Assembly: GCF_026340675.1 (NCBI RefSeq)
Contig: NZ_JAPEOX010000001.1
Span: 3,658,001 to 3,722,000 of the forward strand
Direction of reading: 5' to 3'
DNA length: 64,000 bases
Source of the DNA: Streptomyces sp. NBC_01264
GTDB lineage: Bacteria; Actinomycetota; Actinomycetes; Streptomycetales; Streptomycetaceae
In this document: in pieces, positions 1 through 10,258 of the stretch
How the letters are laid out: each line of letters starts with the position of its first letter
How positions within the stretch are numbered: position 1 is the stretch's first letter
Translations under genes and position numbers: made by a program
The notes under the pieces: model-generated
Databases searched by the model: none
What the model was told of the DNA's origin: nothing
What the model saw: only the letters and a program-made list of their open reading frames with translations

Positions 1-607
1 GCCGGCACTGCCCCAGCCAGGCGGGCGGGATCAGCGGGATCGTGCAGGTCACCAGGATCCGGTCGAAGGGAGCGCGGGCGGGGCAGCCGCGCGCCCCGTC
101 GCCCGTGACGACGGCCGGGTGGTAGCCGAGCCGGTCCAGGTGCCCGCGCGCCGACTCGGTGATCTCCTCGTCCAGGTCGACGGTGGTGACCAGCTCGTCG
201 CCGAGCCGGTGGCACAGCAGGGCCGCGTTGTAGCCGGTGCCCGCGCCGATCTCCAGCACGCTGTCCCCGTCGCGCACCTCCAGGGCCTCCAGCATCTTCG
301 CCATCAGCGAGGGCTGGCTGCTGGAGGAGACCAGTTCGCCGTCGCGCAGCCGGGTGGCGAGCGGGGCGTCGGTGTAGACCCCGCGCAGCCAGCGGGCCCG
401 CTGTTCGGGGTCGGGGTCCTCGGCCCAGAGCCGCTCGTGGCCGGCGCCGCGGCCGGTGTAGAAGTACGGGACGAACACGTGCCGGGGCACGGCGGTGAAG
501 GCCGCCCGCCAGCGCGGATCCTCCAGCGCCCCGGCGGCGGTCAGCTCCCGTACCTGGGCGGCGTGCGCGGTCTCCCGGACGTCGCGTACCTCGGCGTGTG
601 CGCCCAT
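1..607 (-). CDS. SAM-dependent methyltransferase, PCMT-like (3' end outside window)
   Basis: The visible ~202 residues are the N-terminal part of a protein-L-isoaspartate O-methyltransferase-like protein; the rest runs off the left edge. A helical N-terminus with a PRHVFVPYFY segment is followed by the SAM-binding loop LEIGAGTGYNAAL and an acidic VDLDEEI strand end. The segment IPPAWLGQCR near the cut is typical of PCMT relatives. Related methyltransferases occur beside ATP-grasp ligases in graspetide (RiPP) loci, so this could be a RiPP tailoring enzyme rather than a repair enzyme; the genes needed to decide lie outside the window. The ATG start at 607 is followed by good coding bias. Confidence 0.8.
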   Translation of the reverse strand, partial: MGAHAEVRDVRETAHAAQVRELTAAGALEDPRWRAAFTAVPRHVFVPYFYTGRGAGHERLWAEDPDPEQRARWLRGVYTDAPLATRLRDGELVSSSSQPSLMAKMLEALEVRDGDSVLEIGAGTGYNAALLCHRLGDELVTTVDLDEEITESARGHLDRLGYHPAVVTGDGARGCPARAPFDRILVTCTIPLIPPAWLGQCR

Positions 608-733
608 GTCTCCACTGTCCTGCGGACACCGCCCGGGTGCGACCGCGCCGCGGCCGTGCGGAGCACGGGTCCTCCTCCACGGGGAGGTCCTAGGACCGGG
701 GTCCTCCGTCCGGGCGTCTGAGACGATGGTCGG

Positions 734-1138
734 GTGAATGAGATTCCGCGGGGCACGGTCCAGGAGCAGACCTTCTACGAACTGGTGGGCGGCGAGGACA
801 CCTTCCGCCGTCTGGTCCACCGCTTCTACCAGGGGGTCGCCGAGGACCCGCTGCTGCGCCCGATGTACCCGGAGGGGGACCTCGGTCCGGCCGAGGAGCG
901 GTTCGCGCTGTTCCTGATGCAGTACTGGGGGGGCCCGAACACCTACAGCGAGAACCGCGGCCACCCGCGCCTGCGCATGCGGCACGCGCCGTTCCAGGTG
1001 GACGCCGCCGCGCACGACGCGTGGCTGGCCCACATGCGGGTGGCGGTGGACGAGCTCGCCCTCGCGCCGGAGCACGAGGCGCAGCTGTGGCGGTACCTGA
1101 CGTACGCCGCCGCGTCGATGATCAACACCGCGGGCTAG
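734..1138 (+). CDS. glbO: Truncated haemoglobin, group II (trHbO type)
   Basis: 134-residue 2-on-2 globin that binds haem and O2, probably in oxygen handling or nitrosative-stress defence in the cytoplasm. The FYELVGGEDTFRRLV start, the MYPEGD segment and the QYWGGP block, carrying the Trp typical of group II proteins, are all present. The length fits the family. It starts with ATG 126 bp from the divergent methyltransferase and looks monocistronic. Confidence 0.93.
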   Translation: MNEIPRGTVQEQTFYELVGGEDTFRRLVHRFYQGVAEDPLLRPMYPEGDLGPAEERFALFLMQYWGGPNTYSENRGHPRLRMRHAPFQVDAAAHDAWLAHMRVAVDELALAPEHEAQLWRYLTYAAASMINTAG

Positions 1139-1192
1139 GGCGTCCGGGATCCCGTACCTGTTCCCGTACGGGTCCCCGTACGGGGCGGCCGG

Positions 1193-1906
1193 CTAGACCG
1201 GCCGGACGAGCAGGGTGCCCAGGCCGCCGGGGCGGCGCGTGGCCACGGACCCGTACGGGGTGCGCAGTCGCAGCCAGCCGCCGGAGGCGAACAGCGCCAC
1301 CGGTTCGGTGGCTCCGGCCGCGGTGGGGGCGGCGGGCACGGTCGACCGTACCGGCCGCAGGAAGCCCAGGGACTGCGCGGCGTGCACGGCGCGCAGCGGA
1401 AGTTCGGTGTCCCCCAGCGTGCGGGACCAGATCTCGCGGCCGATGCGGTCGCGCTCGGAGCGGGTCCGGTGCTGCGGGGGCAGGGCCTCGTCGCGGGCCC
1501 GGAACTCGGCGACGGCGACCGCAAGGGCCCGGGCCATCGCCTCGGGGCCGGGCAGACCGGCCACCGGGGTCCAGCCGCCGCGGGGCGGCAGCACGCCCGC
1601 CCAGGGCGGTCCGGTGACGGCCGCGGGGACGGCGGCTCCGGCCCGCTCGCCCTCGTCGACCGACTCCAGCAGCTCCCCGGCCGAGACGGTCAGGTCGAGC
1701 GGAGCGGACAGCGGAGCGGCGAGCCGCACCGTGCGGACGGCCAGCACGTCGAAGGACGGCGGCCGCCCGAAAACGGCGAGCGCGCCACCGCCGGCCTGCG
1801 CCTGCAGGCGGACGGCGGCGGCGCGGTCGTAGTGCACCAGCCGGCCCAGGAAGGCGGCGAGGTCCGCCGCCTCCCCGGAGTCGGCGAAGTGCAGCTGCTC
1901 GTTCAT
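1193..1906 (-). CDS. Conserved hypothetical actinobacterial protein
   Basis: 237-residue soluble protein with no motif I recognise and no signal peptide or membrane segment. It is rich in Ala, Arg and Pro and has a possible beta-rich C-terminus (LFASGGWLRLRTPYGSVA). Its ATG overlaps the stop of the upstream thioesterase gene (ATGA), so the two are translationally coupled, which suggests a shared role or at least shared expression. Coding bias is strong. Function unknown. Confidence 0.75.
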   Translation of the reverse strand: MNEQLHFADSGEAADLAAFLGRLVHYDRAAAVRLQAQAGGGALAVFGRPPSFDVLAVRTVRLAAPLSAPLDLTVSAGELLESVDEGERAGAAVPAAVTGPPWAGVLPPRGGWTPVAGLPGPEAMARALAVAVAEFRARDEALPPQHRTRSERDRIGREIWSRTLGDTELPLRAVHAAQSLGFLRPVRSTVPAAPTAAGATEPVALFASGGWLRLRTPYGSVATRRPGGLGTLLVRPV

Positions 1907-2376
1907 GCCGCGATGCCCCCGGCAGGGGCGCCGGTCTTCGGCTGTGCCTTCGGCTCGTCCAGGTACTCCTGGAGGAAGAGCTTCTCCTCGGCCGTGATGC
2001 GGCGGGGCCGCCCCTCGGCGAGGTTGTAGGGCACGACCACGGTCTCGGCGCGCACGTACACCGTCTCGGGCGCGTCCGCGGTCGCCTCGTCCTTGACCTC
2101 GTAGCGGATGGTCAGGGACGCGGCGCCTATCCGGGTCACCCAGGACTCGATGAGGACCGGCTCGTGGCGGTGCACGAGGGGCAGCTTGTAGTCGATCTCG
2201 TGCCGGGCCACGACGGAACCGCCCGTGAAGGACTCACTGCCCTCCCCCGGCGCGAGGCGGAACATGAAGTCGATCCGCGCCTCCTCCAGATAGCGGAGGA
2301 AGACGACGTTGTTGACGTGCCCGAAGGCATCCATGTCCGCCCAGCGGAGGGGGCATCGGTAGCGGTGTCTGGCCAT
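1903..2376 (-). CDS. Acyl-CoA thioesterase, hotdog fold (4HBT family)
   Basis: 157-residue single-hotdog protein expected to hydrolyse acyl-CoA thioesters. The N-terminal RWADMDAFGHVNNVVFLRYLEEAR is the family signature: the Asp of ADMDAFGHVNN is the usual catalytic residue and the HVNN turn begins the central helix. ATG at 2376 has an AGGAAA-like ribosome binding site 7 nt upstream. It lies 18 bp downstream of ettA on the same strand, so may be co-transcribed with it, and overlaps the following hypothetical gene. Confidence 0.9.
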   Translation of the reverse strand: MARHRYRCPLRWADMDAFGHVNNVVFLRYLEEARIDFMFRLAPGEGSESFTGGSVVARHEIDYKLPLVHRHEPVLIESWVTRIGAASLTIRYEVKDEATADAPETVYVRAETVVVPYNLAEGRPRRITAEEKLFLQEYLDEPKAQPKTGAPAGGIAA

Positions 2377-2394
2377 GGCCCGTTTCCTCGGCCC

Positions 2395-4059
<1,665 letters not shown>

Positions 4060-4351
4060 GAGAAACCGTCCGGCAGATCGATGGGTGGGCAGATACACCC
4101 CATCTTGCCTGAGGTCCACCCCCGGGGGGAAACCCGTATGGACCCGGGGCCCTGACCTGGGCCCGCCCGCGTGCTGTGCCCATGTGTAGGAGGCCGCCGT
4201 TCCGTCGGGCCGGTGGTTCGACATTCCCCGCTCGTGGACCGGGCAGCGGCCCGACCGGGATGGCCGAAAGGGTCGCCCGGCCTTGTGTCGCACGGCAGGA
4301 TGACGCCGACGAGGGGGTGGCCGGGGGGCTGCGTCCGAGGTGGGGGGACAT

Positions 4352-4909
4352 ATGGACAGCGGGCTGATCGCGCTCGGGGCCGCGGTGGTCGGCGTGGCCG
4401 GGACCTTGCTGGCGACGGTGCTTTCGCAGCGGATGGTGGCGCGGGTGCAGGCGGCGCAGTTCGAGCGGGAGCAGCGGGTGGCGCAGCTCGGGTGGGCTCG
4501 GGAACAGCAGCTGGCGGAGCTCGACCGCAGGCGGGAGTGCTATGCGGCGACGAACGCCGCGTACCGGCGGTACCGGATCGCGCTCATGTCCTTCCTCTGG
4601 GTCGTCCACAACGCGCCGGCCGATCCGGCGGAGCGGCCGACGCCCGCGCGGGCGGCGCTGGAGGAGGCACGGGGCGGCCATCACGCCGCCTTCGCGGAGG
4701 CGCAGATGATCGCCTCCGCCGCCGTCCTCGCGGAGCTGGACTCGATGACCCGGGGCATGGCGGGGGCCTACGCCCGCACCATGCGGCTGGCCGAGGGCGC
4801 TCCCGGGCCGAACTGCTCCTTCGAGGAGATCCATGCCGAGCTGCTCAGCCTCACGGAGCGCTCGGACGTCATGCGCGGCACCATGCGGGCGGACCTCGGC
4901 ATGGCCTGA
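4352..4909 (+). CDS. Small membrane-anchored protein of unknown function
   Basis: About 185 residues. An N-terminal hydrophobic segment (LIALGAAVVGVAGTLLATVL) is followed by a long Gln/Arg/Glu-rich helix (VQAAQFEREQRVAQLGWAREQ) and further helical sequence. This layout, one anchor plus a cytoplasmic coiled coil, is common in actinobacterial proteins of unknown function. ATG at 4352 is preferred over GTG 4340 because a purine-rich GGGGGG tract lies just ahead of it. It stands alone between divergent and convergent neighbours. Confidence 0.7.
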   Translation: MDSGLIALGAAVVGVAGTLLATVLSQRMVARVQAAQFEREQRVAQLGWAREQQLAELDRRRECYAATNAAYRRYRIALMSFLWVVHNAPADPAERPTPARAALEEARGGHHAAFAEAQMIASAAVLAELDSMTRGMAGAYARTMRLAEGAPGPNCSFEEIHAELLSLTERSDVMRGTMRADLGMA

Positions 4910-4947
4910 GCGCGGGCTGGGCCGGGCGGGCCCCTGGGAGGGACGGG

Positions 4948-6441
4948 TCAGCGGGGGCGGTAGACCGTGAGGGCGTCCGGGAGGTCGTCCAGGACCAGGG
5001 CCTTGGGGGCTTGGGCGTACTCGCCGTCGTAGGCGAGCGGGGTGCCCTCGGGGATGTCGCTGAGGCGCAGGCTGCGCAGGCGGGTGGCGACGTGGACCGG
5101 GGAGCGGGTCAGCGGGCCCGCGAAGGCGGCGGCGAGCAGCCGGGGGCCGGGGCGGCCGCCGCCGTGGACCAGGCGTACGTCGAGCAGGCCCTCGCCGAGG
5201 CTCTTGCGGGTGCGGGGCGCCGGGCCCGTGCCCTGGTAGGTGCCGTTGCCCGCGAAGAGCAGCCAGACGCTGCGCGGCTTCCCGGCGAGCTTGAGCCGTA
5301 CGGGGCGCTCCGCGCGCAGCACCCGGTACGCCGCCAGGAGTGCGGCGGGGCCGCCGCCGATCCGGGGGGCCCAGCGGAGCCGGTGGCCGAGCAGCTCCGG
5401 GTAGGCCCCGATGCTGAAGTTGTTGAGGAAGTACCCGGCCCTGGTGTCCTCGGGGTCCGGGCCGGGGCCCGGGGTGAAGCGGCCGACGCCGATGAGGACG
5501 GCGTGCCCGGCCGCCACGGCGCGGCAGGTGTCCTCGACCCCCGCGAGGCCGAGGTCGAGCGCGAAGTGGTTGAGCGTGCCGCCGGGGAACACCGCCAGGG
5601 GAACCCCGGCGCGCAGCGCGGCGGTGGCGGCGGCGTTTATGGTGCCGTCGCCGCCGCACACGCCGAGGACGGTGGCCCGCTCGGCGGCCGAGGCCAGTTC
5701 CGCGGCGAGTTCCGGCCCCTCGCACTCGACGAGCTCGGCCTTCGGCAGCCGCTCGCGCAGCAGTACGTCGAGTCCCGTCGTGGCGGCGGTGCCCGACCCG
5801 GCGTTGACCACCACGGTGAGCCCGGCCCCGTCGGGCAGCGCGGGTGCTCCCGCGGCAGCCCGCTCGTCGCCCGGCGTGATCCGGGCCTCCACGGCGTCCT
5901 GCGTGAGGCGGCGCACGACGAGTCCGGCCGCCACTCCGAGCGCGGCGCCCGCCAGCACGTCCGAGGGGTAGTGGACGCCGGTGTACACGCGGGAGAAGGC
6001 GACGGAGGCGGCGACCGGGACCAGCGCGGCGCCCCAGAGCGGGGACTCCAGCGCCACGCCGGCGGTGAAGGCGAACGCGGACGCGGCGTGCCCCGAGGGG
6101 AAGGAGGTGGTCCGCGGCTGCGTGGTGAGCTGCCGCGCGGCGGGTACCCCGTCCAGCACCGGGCGCGGCCGGCGTACGGACCATTTGCCGACGGTGTTGA
6201 TGGTCGCGGAGGCCAGCGCCAGCGAGGCGACCCCGCGCACGGCCGCCTTGCGGGCCCCGGTCGAGCCCAGGACGGCGATCCCGGCGGCGGCCCCGCCCCA
6301 CAGCAGGCCGTGGTTCGCGGCCCGGCCGAGCCGCGGCAGCACCCGGTCGGCCCCGGGCCAGTGCCGCCGGGCCACGACGTCGAAGAGCCACCGGTCCCCT
6401 CGTGCGACCGCGCCCCGCCACGTCAGTTCTTGATCAGCCAT
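4948..6441 (-). CDS. PAP2 phosphatase fused to diacylglycerol-kinase-like lipid kinase
   Basis: 497-residue fusion. Residues ~1-190 are a membrane PAP2 phosphatase with the three family motifs: KWSVRRPRP, PSGHAASAFAF and SRVYTGVHYPSDV. Residues ~215-497 are a DAG/sphingosine-kinase catalytic domain, with VVNAGSGTA at its start, the GGDGTINAAA nucleotide loop and the PGGTLNHFA motif. The pairing of lipid phosphatase and kinase on one chain suggests turnover of phosphatidate or polyprenyl-phosphate-type lipids at the inner membrane. Substrate cannot be read from the sequence. Confidence 0.9.
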   Translation of the reverse strand: MADQELTWRGAVARGDRWLFDVVARRHWPGADRVLPRLGRAANHGLLWGGAAAGIAVLGSTGARKAAVRGVASLALASATINTVGKWSVRRPRPVLDGVPAARQLTTQPRTTSFPSGHAASAFAFTAGVALESPLWGAALVPVAASVAFSRVYTGVHYPSDVLAGAALGVAAGLVVRRLTQDAVEARITPGDERAAAGAPALPDGAGLTVVVNAGSGTAATTGLDVLLRERLPKAELVECEGPELAAELASAAERATVLGVCGGDGTINAAATAALRAGVPLAVFPGGTLNHFALDLGLAGVEDTCRAVAAGHAVLIGVGRFTPGPGPDPEDTRAGYFLNNFSIGAYPELLGHRLRWAPRIGGGPAALLAAYRVLRAERPVRLKLAGKPRSVWLLFAGNGTYQGTGPAPRTRKSLGEGLLDVRLVHGGGRPGPRLLAAAFAGPLTRSPVHVATRLRSLRLSDIPEGTPLAYDGEYAQAPKALVLDDLPDALTVYRPR

Positions 6442-6486
6442 TTCCTGCCTCTACCCGAACCACCGGATCCGAACCAGCCCCCGGTG

Positions 6487-7815
6487 CTACTCCGGGTCCG
6501 TCGCCCGCTCCGGGCCGGGGCCGTCCTCCAGGGGCCGCTTGCGCAGCAGGAGGACGACCACGCCGCCCAGGACGACCAGGCCGACGGCCAGGGAGGCGAT
6601 CACCGGGGTGGCCGCCGAACTGCCGCTGGCGGCCAGTCGCACCCCGGAGGTGTCCGGCTCCGGCGCCGGGGCGGAGGCCGACAGCGCGCCCAGCGCCGTC
6701 ATCGCCCCGCCCGAGGCCGCGTCGTCCGCCGACTGCGGGGCGGGGAGCTGTGCCCACGTGGCCGCCACCGTGGCCACGGTGGCGGACTGGCTGGAGCCGG
6801 CCACGATCTGGACCTGCGCCGGGACCCCGCTGGTGAAGACCCTGCCGACCGGCACGCGCGTGGACCCGCGCAGGGTGACCTCGGCGCTGCCGTCGGGCGT
6901 CCCCTCCGGCACCTCGAAGTACAGCTTCCCCCCGTTGACCGCGGAGGTGACCGGCAGCCCTTGGGCGTCCACCACGCGCACCCCCATGGCCACGGCCGCC
7001 GGGTCCGGGGTCACGCTCACGCTCTGCGCACCCGTACGCACGGTGACCGGTCCGATCCGGGTGCCCAGGGGCCCCGACACCTCGCCGGGATCCACCGCGA
7101 GCGACGCCGGCGGTTCGGGCAGCCTGCGCGCCGCCCGCTGGAGGTAGTCGGCCAGCTTCTCCGCCTGCGGGTCGACGGCCTCCACCGATACGCCCTCGGC
7201 CAGCCGCCAGATCGCCACCTGGGTCCCGGCCGCCGCGCTCTCCGCGGTGAGCACCGTCGTTCCGGCCGCCTTGGCGAGGCCCGCGAGATCGTTCAGCTGG
7301 GGGTAGGAGTGCTCCAGCACCCAGCGGATCCGGCCCGCCTCGCCGTTCCCGGCGAGCGGCGTGCCGTTCCATCCGATCTCCGTGAACCGCGCCTGGGGCT
7401 GCGCGTCGCCCGCGACGCCGACCCCGTAGGTCTGGAGCATGCCGCCGCCGTCGACCCGCATCTCGTACAGCCCGGCCGGGATCCGGCGCACGGTTCCGTC
7501 CGGGCCGCGCAGGACGGCCTGTCCGTAGGTCTTCAGCCCGTCCAGGACGGCGCTCGCTCCCTCCGGCGTCCTGGGTGCGGCCGGACCGGTGTCAGCGGCC
7601 GCCACCGCACCCGGTGCCCCGGCCAGCGCGGCGGCGAGCAGGGCCATCGCGACGGGCCGCCGCACGGCGCCCCGTATGGCCGCGGCGACCGTGGTGCGCG
7701 GAGCCGGTGCGGCGCCGGCCCGCCCGGCAGCGGGAACCGGAACACCGCCCGGAGGGCGGACAGGAGCGACGCCGGCGGCGGCAGGAGTGGAGGGAGCGGG
7801 AACGGCAATCGACAC
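6487..7815 (-). CDS. Cell-surface thioester-domain (TQXA) protein lacking the thioester cysteine
   Basis: 442-residue exported protein. The N-terminal ~75 residues contain an Arg-Arg then a hydrophobic signal segment (MALLAAALAGAPGAVAAA). The following domain matches Streptomyces thioester domains: LQTY strand, HSYPQLNDLAGLA helix, then GTQVAIWRL, the TQXA motif that donates the Gln of the Cys-Gln thioester. The partner Cys, expected right after LQTY, is Gly here (LQTYGVGV), so no thioester can form. An Ig-like segment, LAASG (possible class E sortase motif), a membrane helix and RKR end the protein. GTG start at 7815 follows GGGGAA. Confidence 0.85.
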   Translation of the reverse strand: MSIAVPAPSTPAAAGVAPVRPPGGVPVPAAGRAGAAPAPRTTVAAAIRGAVRRPVAMALLAAALAGAPGAVAAADTGPAAPRTPEGASAVLDGLKTYGQAVLRGPDGTVRRIPAGLYEMRVDGGGMLQTYGVGVAGDAQPQARFTEIGWNGTPLAGNGEAGRIRWVLEHSYPQLNDLAGLAKAAGTTVLTAESAAAGTQVAIWRLAEGVSVEAVDPQAEKLADYLQRAARRLPEPPASLAVDPGEVSGPLGTRIGPVTVRTGAQSVSVTPDPAAVAMGVRVVDAQGLPVTSAVNGGKLYFEVPEGTPDGSAEVTLRGSTRVPVGRVFTSGVPAQVQIVAGSSQSATVATVAATWAQLPAPQSADDAASGGAMTALGALSASAPAPEPDTSGVRLAASGSSAATPVIASLAVGLVVLGGVVVLLLRKRPLEDGPGPERATDPE

Positions 7816-7883
7816 AGTCTTCCCCTTCGGGCCGAAGGCCCAGGTGCCCGTGAGTACCGGGGAATCCTAGCCTCCTCGAACAC

Positions 7884-8291
7884 TCAGACCACCGCCGCCT
7901 TCTGAGTGGTCATCAGCGGTACGTCCGTCCTGACGACCCGCCGGAAGGCCGCCGTGCCGCGGTTGAGGTCGTGCCCGATGGCGGTCGCGTCGATGTTGGC
8001 CGAGAACCACCGGTTGCCCTCCCCGTCGGGCGGGTCCTCCCGCACCCGCAGCCTTCCGTGCACCACGAGCGGTTCACCGACGGATACCGACCCGGCCAGG
8101 TTCACCGCGAGTCCGCGCCGGGCCCACACCGTGTAGAAGCTCGTGGGCGCGTCCGCCCAGGCCTCCTTCTTCCGGTCGTAGTACCGCGGGGTGACGGCGA
8201 AGCGGAACCGGGCCGCCGGACCGCCCGCCGTGTCCTTGTAGTCGATCTGCGTGGCCACGTAACCCACCAGCGTCACCTGGGTGTCGTTCAT
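7884..8291 (-). CDS. ssb: Single-stranded DNA-binding protein, small paralogue
   Basis: 135-residue OB-fold SSB. It begins MNDTQVTLVGYVATQIDYKD and contains RFRFAVTPRYYDRK, WARRGLAVNLAGSVSVGEPLVVHGRL and a final strand before a short tail. The C-terminus (MTTQKAAVV) lacks the acidic DDDxPF tip used by replicative SSB to recruit partners, so this is likely the secondary actinobacterial SSB (SsbB-like) rather than the main replication protein. It is followed at its 3' side, on the same strand, by the thioester-domain gene. Confidence 0.88.
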   Translation of the reverse strand: MNDTQVTLVGYVATQIDYKDTAGGPAARFRFAVTPRYYDRKKEAWADAPTSFYTVWARRGLAVNLAGSVSVGEPLVVHGRLRVREDPPDGEGNRWFSANIDATAIGHDLNRGTAAFRRVVRTDVPLMTTQKAAVV

Positions 8292-8427
8292 CCCGGCCGC
8301 CCTTCCGGGGTCCGGCGGCGCGCTCGACCACGCGCCGCCCCGACCCGCGTTCCCTACCCGTCCGGCCCATCCGCACGGGGTGGGACCATGCTGGCCCGGG
8401 CGGCCGGAACCCGTCGGCGCCTGTGGA

Positions 8428-10254
8428 CTACTGGCGGCTTGTGGACAACTTCGCCACCGTCGCGTACTGCTCGCGCACTTCCCGGTAGCGCAGCAGCTCC
8501 GCCGCCACCGGCTCCAGCACCCGGGCCCGGCCGCAGCCGGCCGCCGCCTGGCGCAGCCGCCGCTCCGCGTCCTGCCCGTAGCGCCGCGCCGGACCGCGGG
8601 CCCCGATCGAGCAGGCCCACTCCACGAGGGGTCCGCCGATGATGCCGGCCACCATCAGCAGGACCGGCGGCATCAGGCTCGGTGCCAGGAATCCGGCGAT
8701 CTGCCCGGCCAGCCACAGCCCGCCGTAGATCTGGAGCAGGGTCATGGCCGCCTGCGCCAGCACCGCCGCCGGCCACCACGAGGGCCGCGGCGGGCGGGCG
8801 CTGGGCATCGCGACCGCCGGCCCGAGGGTCACCGCGATCTCGTCCAGCGCCTGGGGGAGCCCTTCGGCACCGCGGACCGCGGTCTCCCGTACGGCCTGGG
8901 CCCAGGGGTCGGGCAGGCCGATGACCGCCTCGTCGGCGACGGTCCGTACGGCCTGTTCCACCCGCTGGCGGGCCGTCACCTCTTCCTCGACCGGCTGTTC
9001 GGGGGCCGTCTGGGAACGCCCCATGGCCGCCAGGACGGCGAGGCCCGACAGCGAGCGCGGGGCGCGCCGGCTCTCGTACCACCGCCACAGGCGCAGCCAC
9101 GGGGTGCCGCAGGCCTTGCCGGCGTTGCGCCGCCAGGCCCGCTCGGCGGCGAGCCCGGCCGCGTACGCCCCGACCGCCTCGGCGAGCCGGTCCTCGAACT
9201 CGGCGCGCGCGGTCTCCCCGATCTCCGGCCCGGCGTGGCCGTCGGCCACGTAGAGCGGCCGCAGGCGGGCCGCGGCCCTGTCCACGTCGGCGCAGATGCG
9301 GCGGGTCGCGGCGCCCTTCTCCTGGGTGAACTGTCCGAGCATCTCGCGCAGTTCCCCGACGCCCTCACCCGTAAGGGCGGAAAGCCCGATGACGGTGGCT
9401 CCGGGCTCGCCGTGTTCACCGAGCGCGATCCCGTCGTCGTCGAGGAGTCTGCGCAGGTCGTCCAGGACGAGGTCGGCGGATTCCCCGGGCAGCCGGTCCA
9501 CCTGGTTCAGCACGACGAAGGTCACCTCGGCGTGCCCGGCCAGCGGGCGCAGGTAGCGCTCGTGCAGGACGGCGTCCGCGTACTTCTCCGGATCCACCAC
9601 CCACACCACCGCGTCGACCAGCGCCAGTACCCGGTCCACGTGGTCGCGGTGGGCTCCGACCGCCGAGTCCAGATCGGGCAGGTCGACGAGGACCATGCCG
9701 CGCAGCGCCTCGGCCTCCGAGGTCTCGCGGGGGCGGCGGCGCAGCCGTCCGGGGATCTCGAGGCGGTCCAGCAGTCCCGCGGCCCCGTCGGACCAGCTGC
9801 ACGCGATGGGCGCGGCGGTCGTCGGCCTGCGCAGCCCGGTCTCGGAGATCTGCACTCCGGCGAGTGAGTTGAAGAGCGTGGACTTGCCGCTTCCGGTGGC
9901 TCCGGCGATGGCGACGACGGTGTGCTGCGCCGACAGCCCGCGGCGCGCGGCCGCCTCGTCGAGGACGCGTCCGGCTTCGGCGAGGGTCTTCCCGTCGAGG
10001 ATCCGGGTCCGGGACAGCCCGATGAGCTGGCGCAGTGCGTCGAGTCGGACGCGCAGGGCCTGCGCCTCGGGGCTGAGCGGGGGCGCGGGGGCCTTGCCAC
10101 CGTCGCTTCCGGCGCCGGAAACCGCTCGTACGAGTGCTTCGTCGCCCTCCGCGTCACCGCTCGCGGGCCAGTCGTCCTCGCCGGCCCGGGGGCGTGAGCG
10201 GGCGATCAGTCCGTCGTCCCAGCGGTCGTCGGTGCGGTCGGTCAGGGCGGTCAC
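8428..10254 (-). CDS. Membrane-associated dynamin-like GTPase B (YfjP-type)
   Basis: 608 residues. G1 P-loop GATGSGKST, switch-II DLPDLD and G4 NQVD are intact, so it should bind and hydrolyse GTP. The C-terminal third has two hydrophobic stretches (LAQAAMTLLQIYGGLWLAGQIAGF and a second around LLMVAGIIGG) for membrane insertion. It starts 4 bp after a paralogous GTPase gene, with GGAGAGG as ribosome binding site inside the end of that gene. Paired GTPases of this kind are conserved in Streptomyces, and dynamin pairs DynA/DynB act at sporulation septa, which is a plausible but unproven role here. Confidence 0.85.
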   Translation of the reverse strand: MTALTDRTDDRWDDGLIARSRPRAGEDDWPASGDAEGDEALVRAVSGAGSDGGKAPAPPLSPEAQALRVRLDALRQLIGLSRTRILDGKTLAEAGRVLDEAAARRGLSAQHTVVAIAGATGSGKSTLFNSLAGVQISETGLRRPTTAAPIACSWSDGAAGLLDRLEIPGRLRRRPRETSEAEALRGMVLVDLPDLDSAVGAHRDHVDRVLALVDAVVWVVDPEKYADAVLHERYLRPLAGHAEVTFVVLNQVDRLPGESADLVLDDLRRLLDDDGIALGEHGEPGATVIGLSALTGEGVGELREMLGQFTQEKGAATRRICADVDRAAARLRPLYVADGHAGPEIGETARAEFEDRLAEAVGAYAAGLAAERAWRRNAGKACGTPWLRLWRWYESRRAPRSLSGLAVLAAMGRSQTAPEQPVEEEVTARQRVEQAVRTVADEAVIGLPDPWAQAVRETAVRGAEGLPQALDEIAVTLGPAVAMPSARPPRPSWWPAAVLAQAAMTLLQIYGGLWLAGQIAGFLAPSLMPPVLLMVAGIIGGPLVEWACSIGARGPARRYGQDAERRLRQAAAGCGRARVLEPVAAELLRYREVREQYATVAKLSTSRQ

Positions 10255-10258
10255 CGCG

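Noticed and set aside
4171..7905. 1244-codon plus-strand open frame
   Set aside because: It runs antisense through the PAP2-kinase and thioester-domain genes, has no domain and is low-complexity Gly/Arg/Ala.
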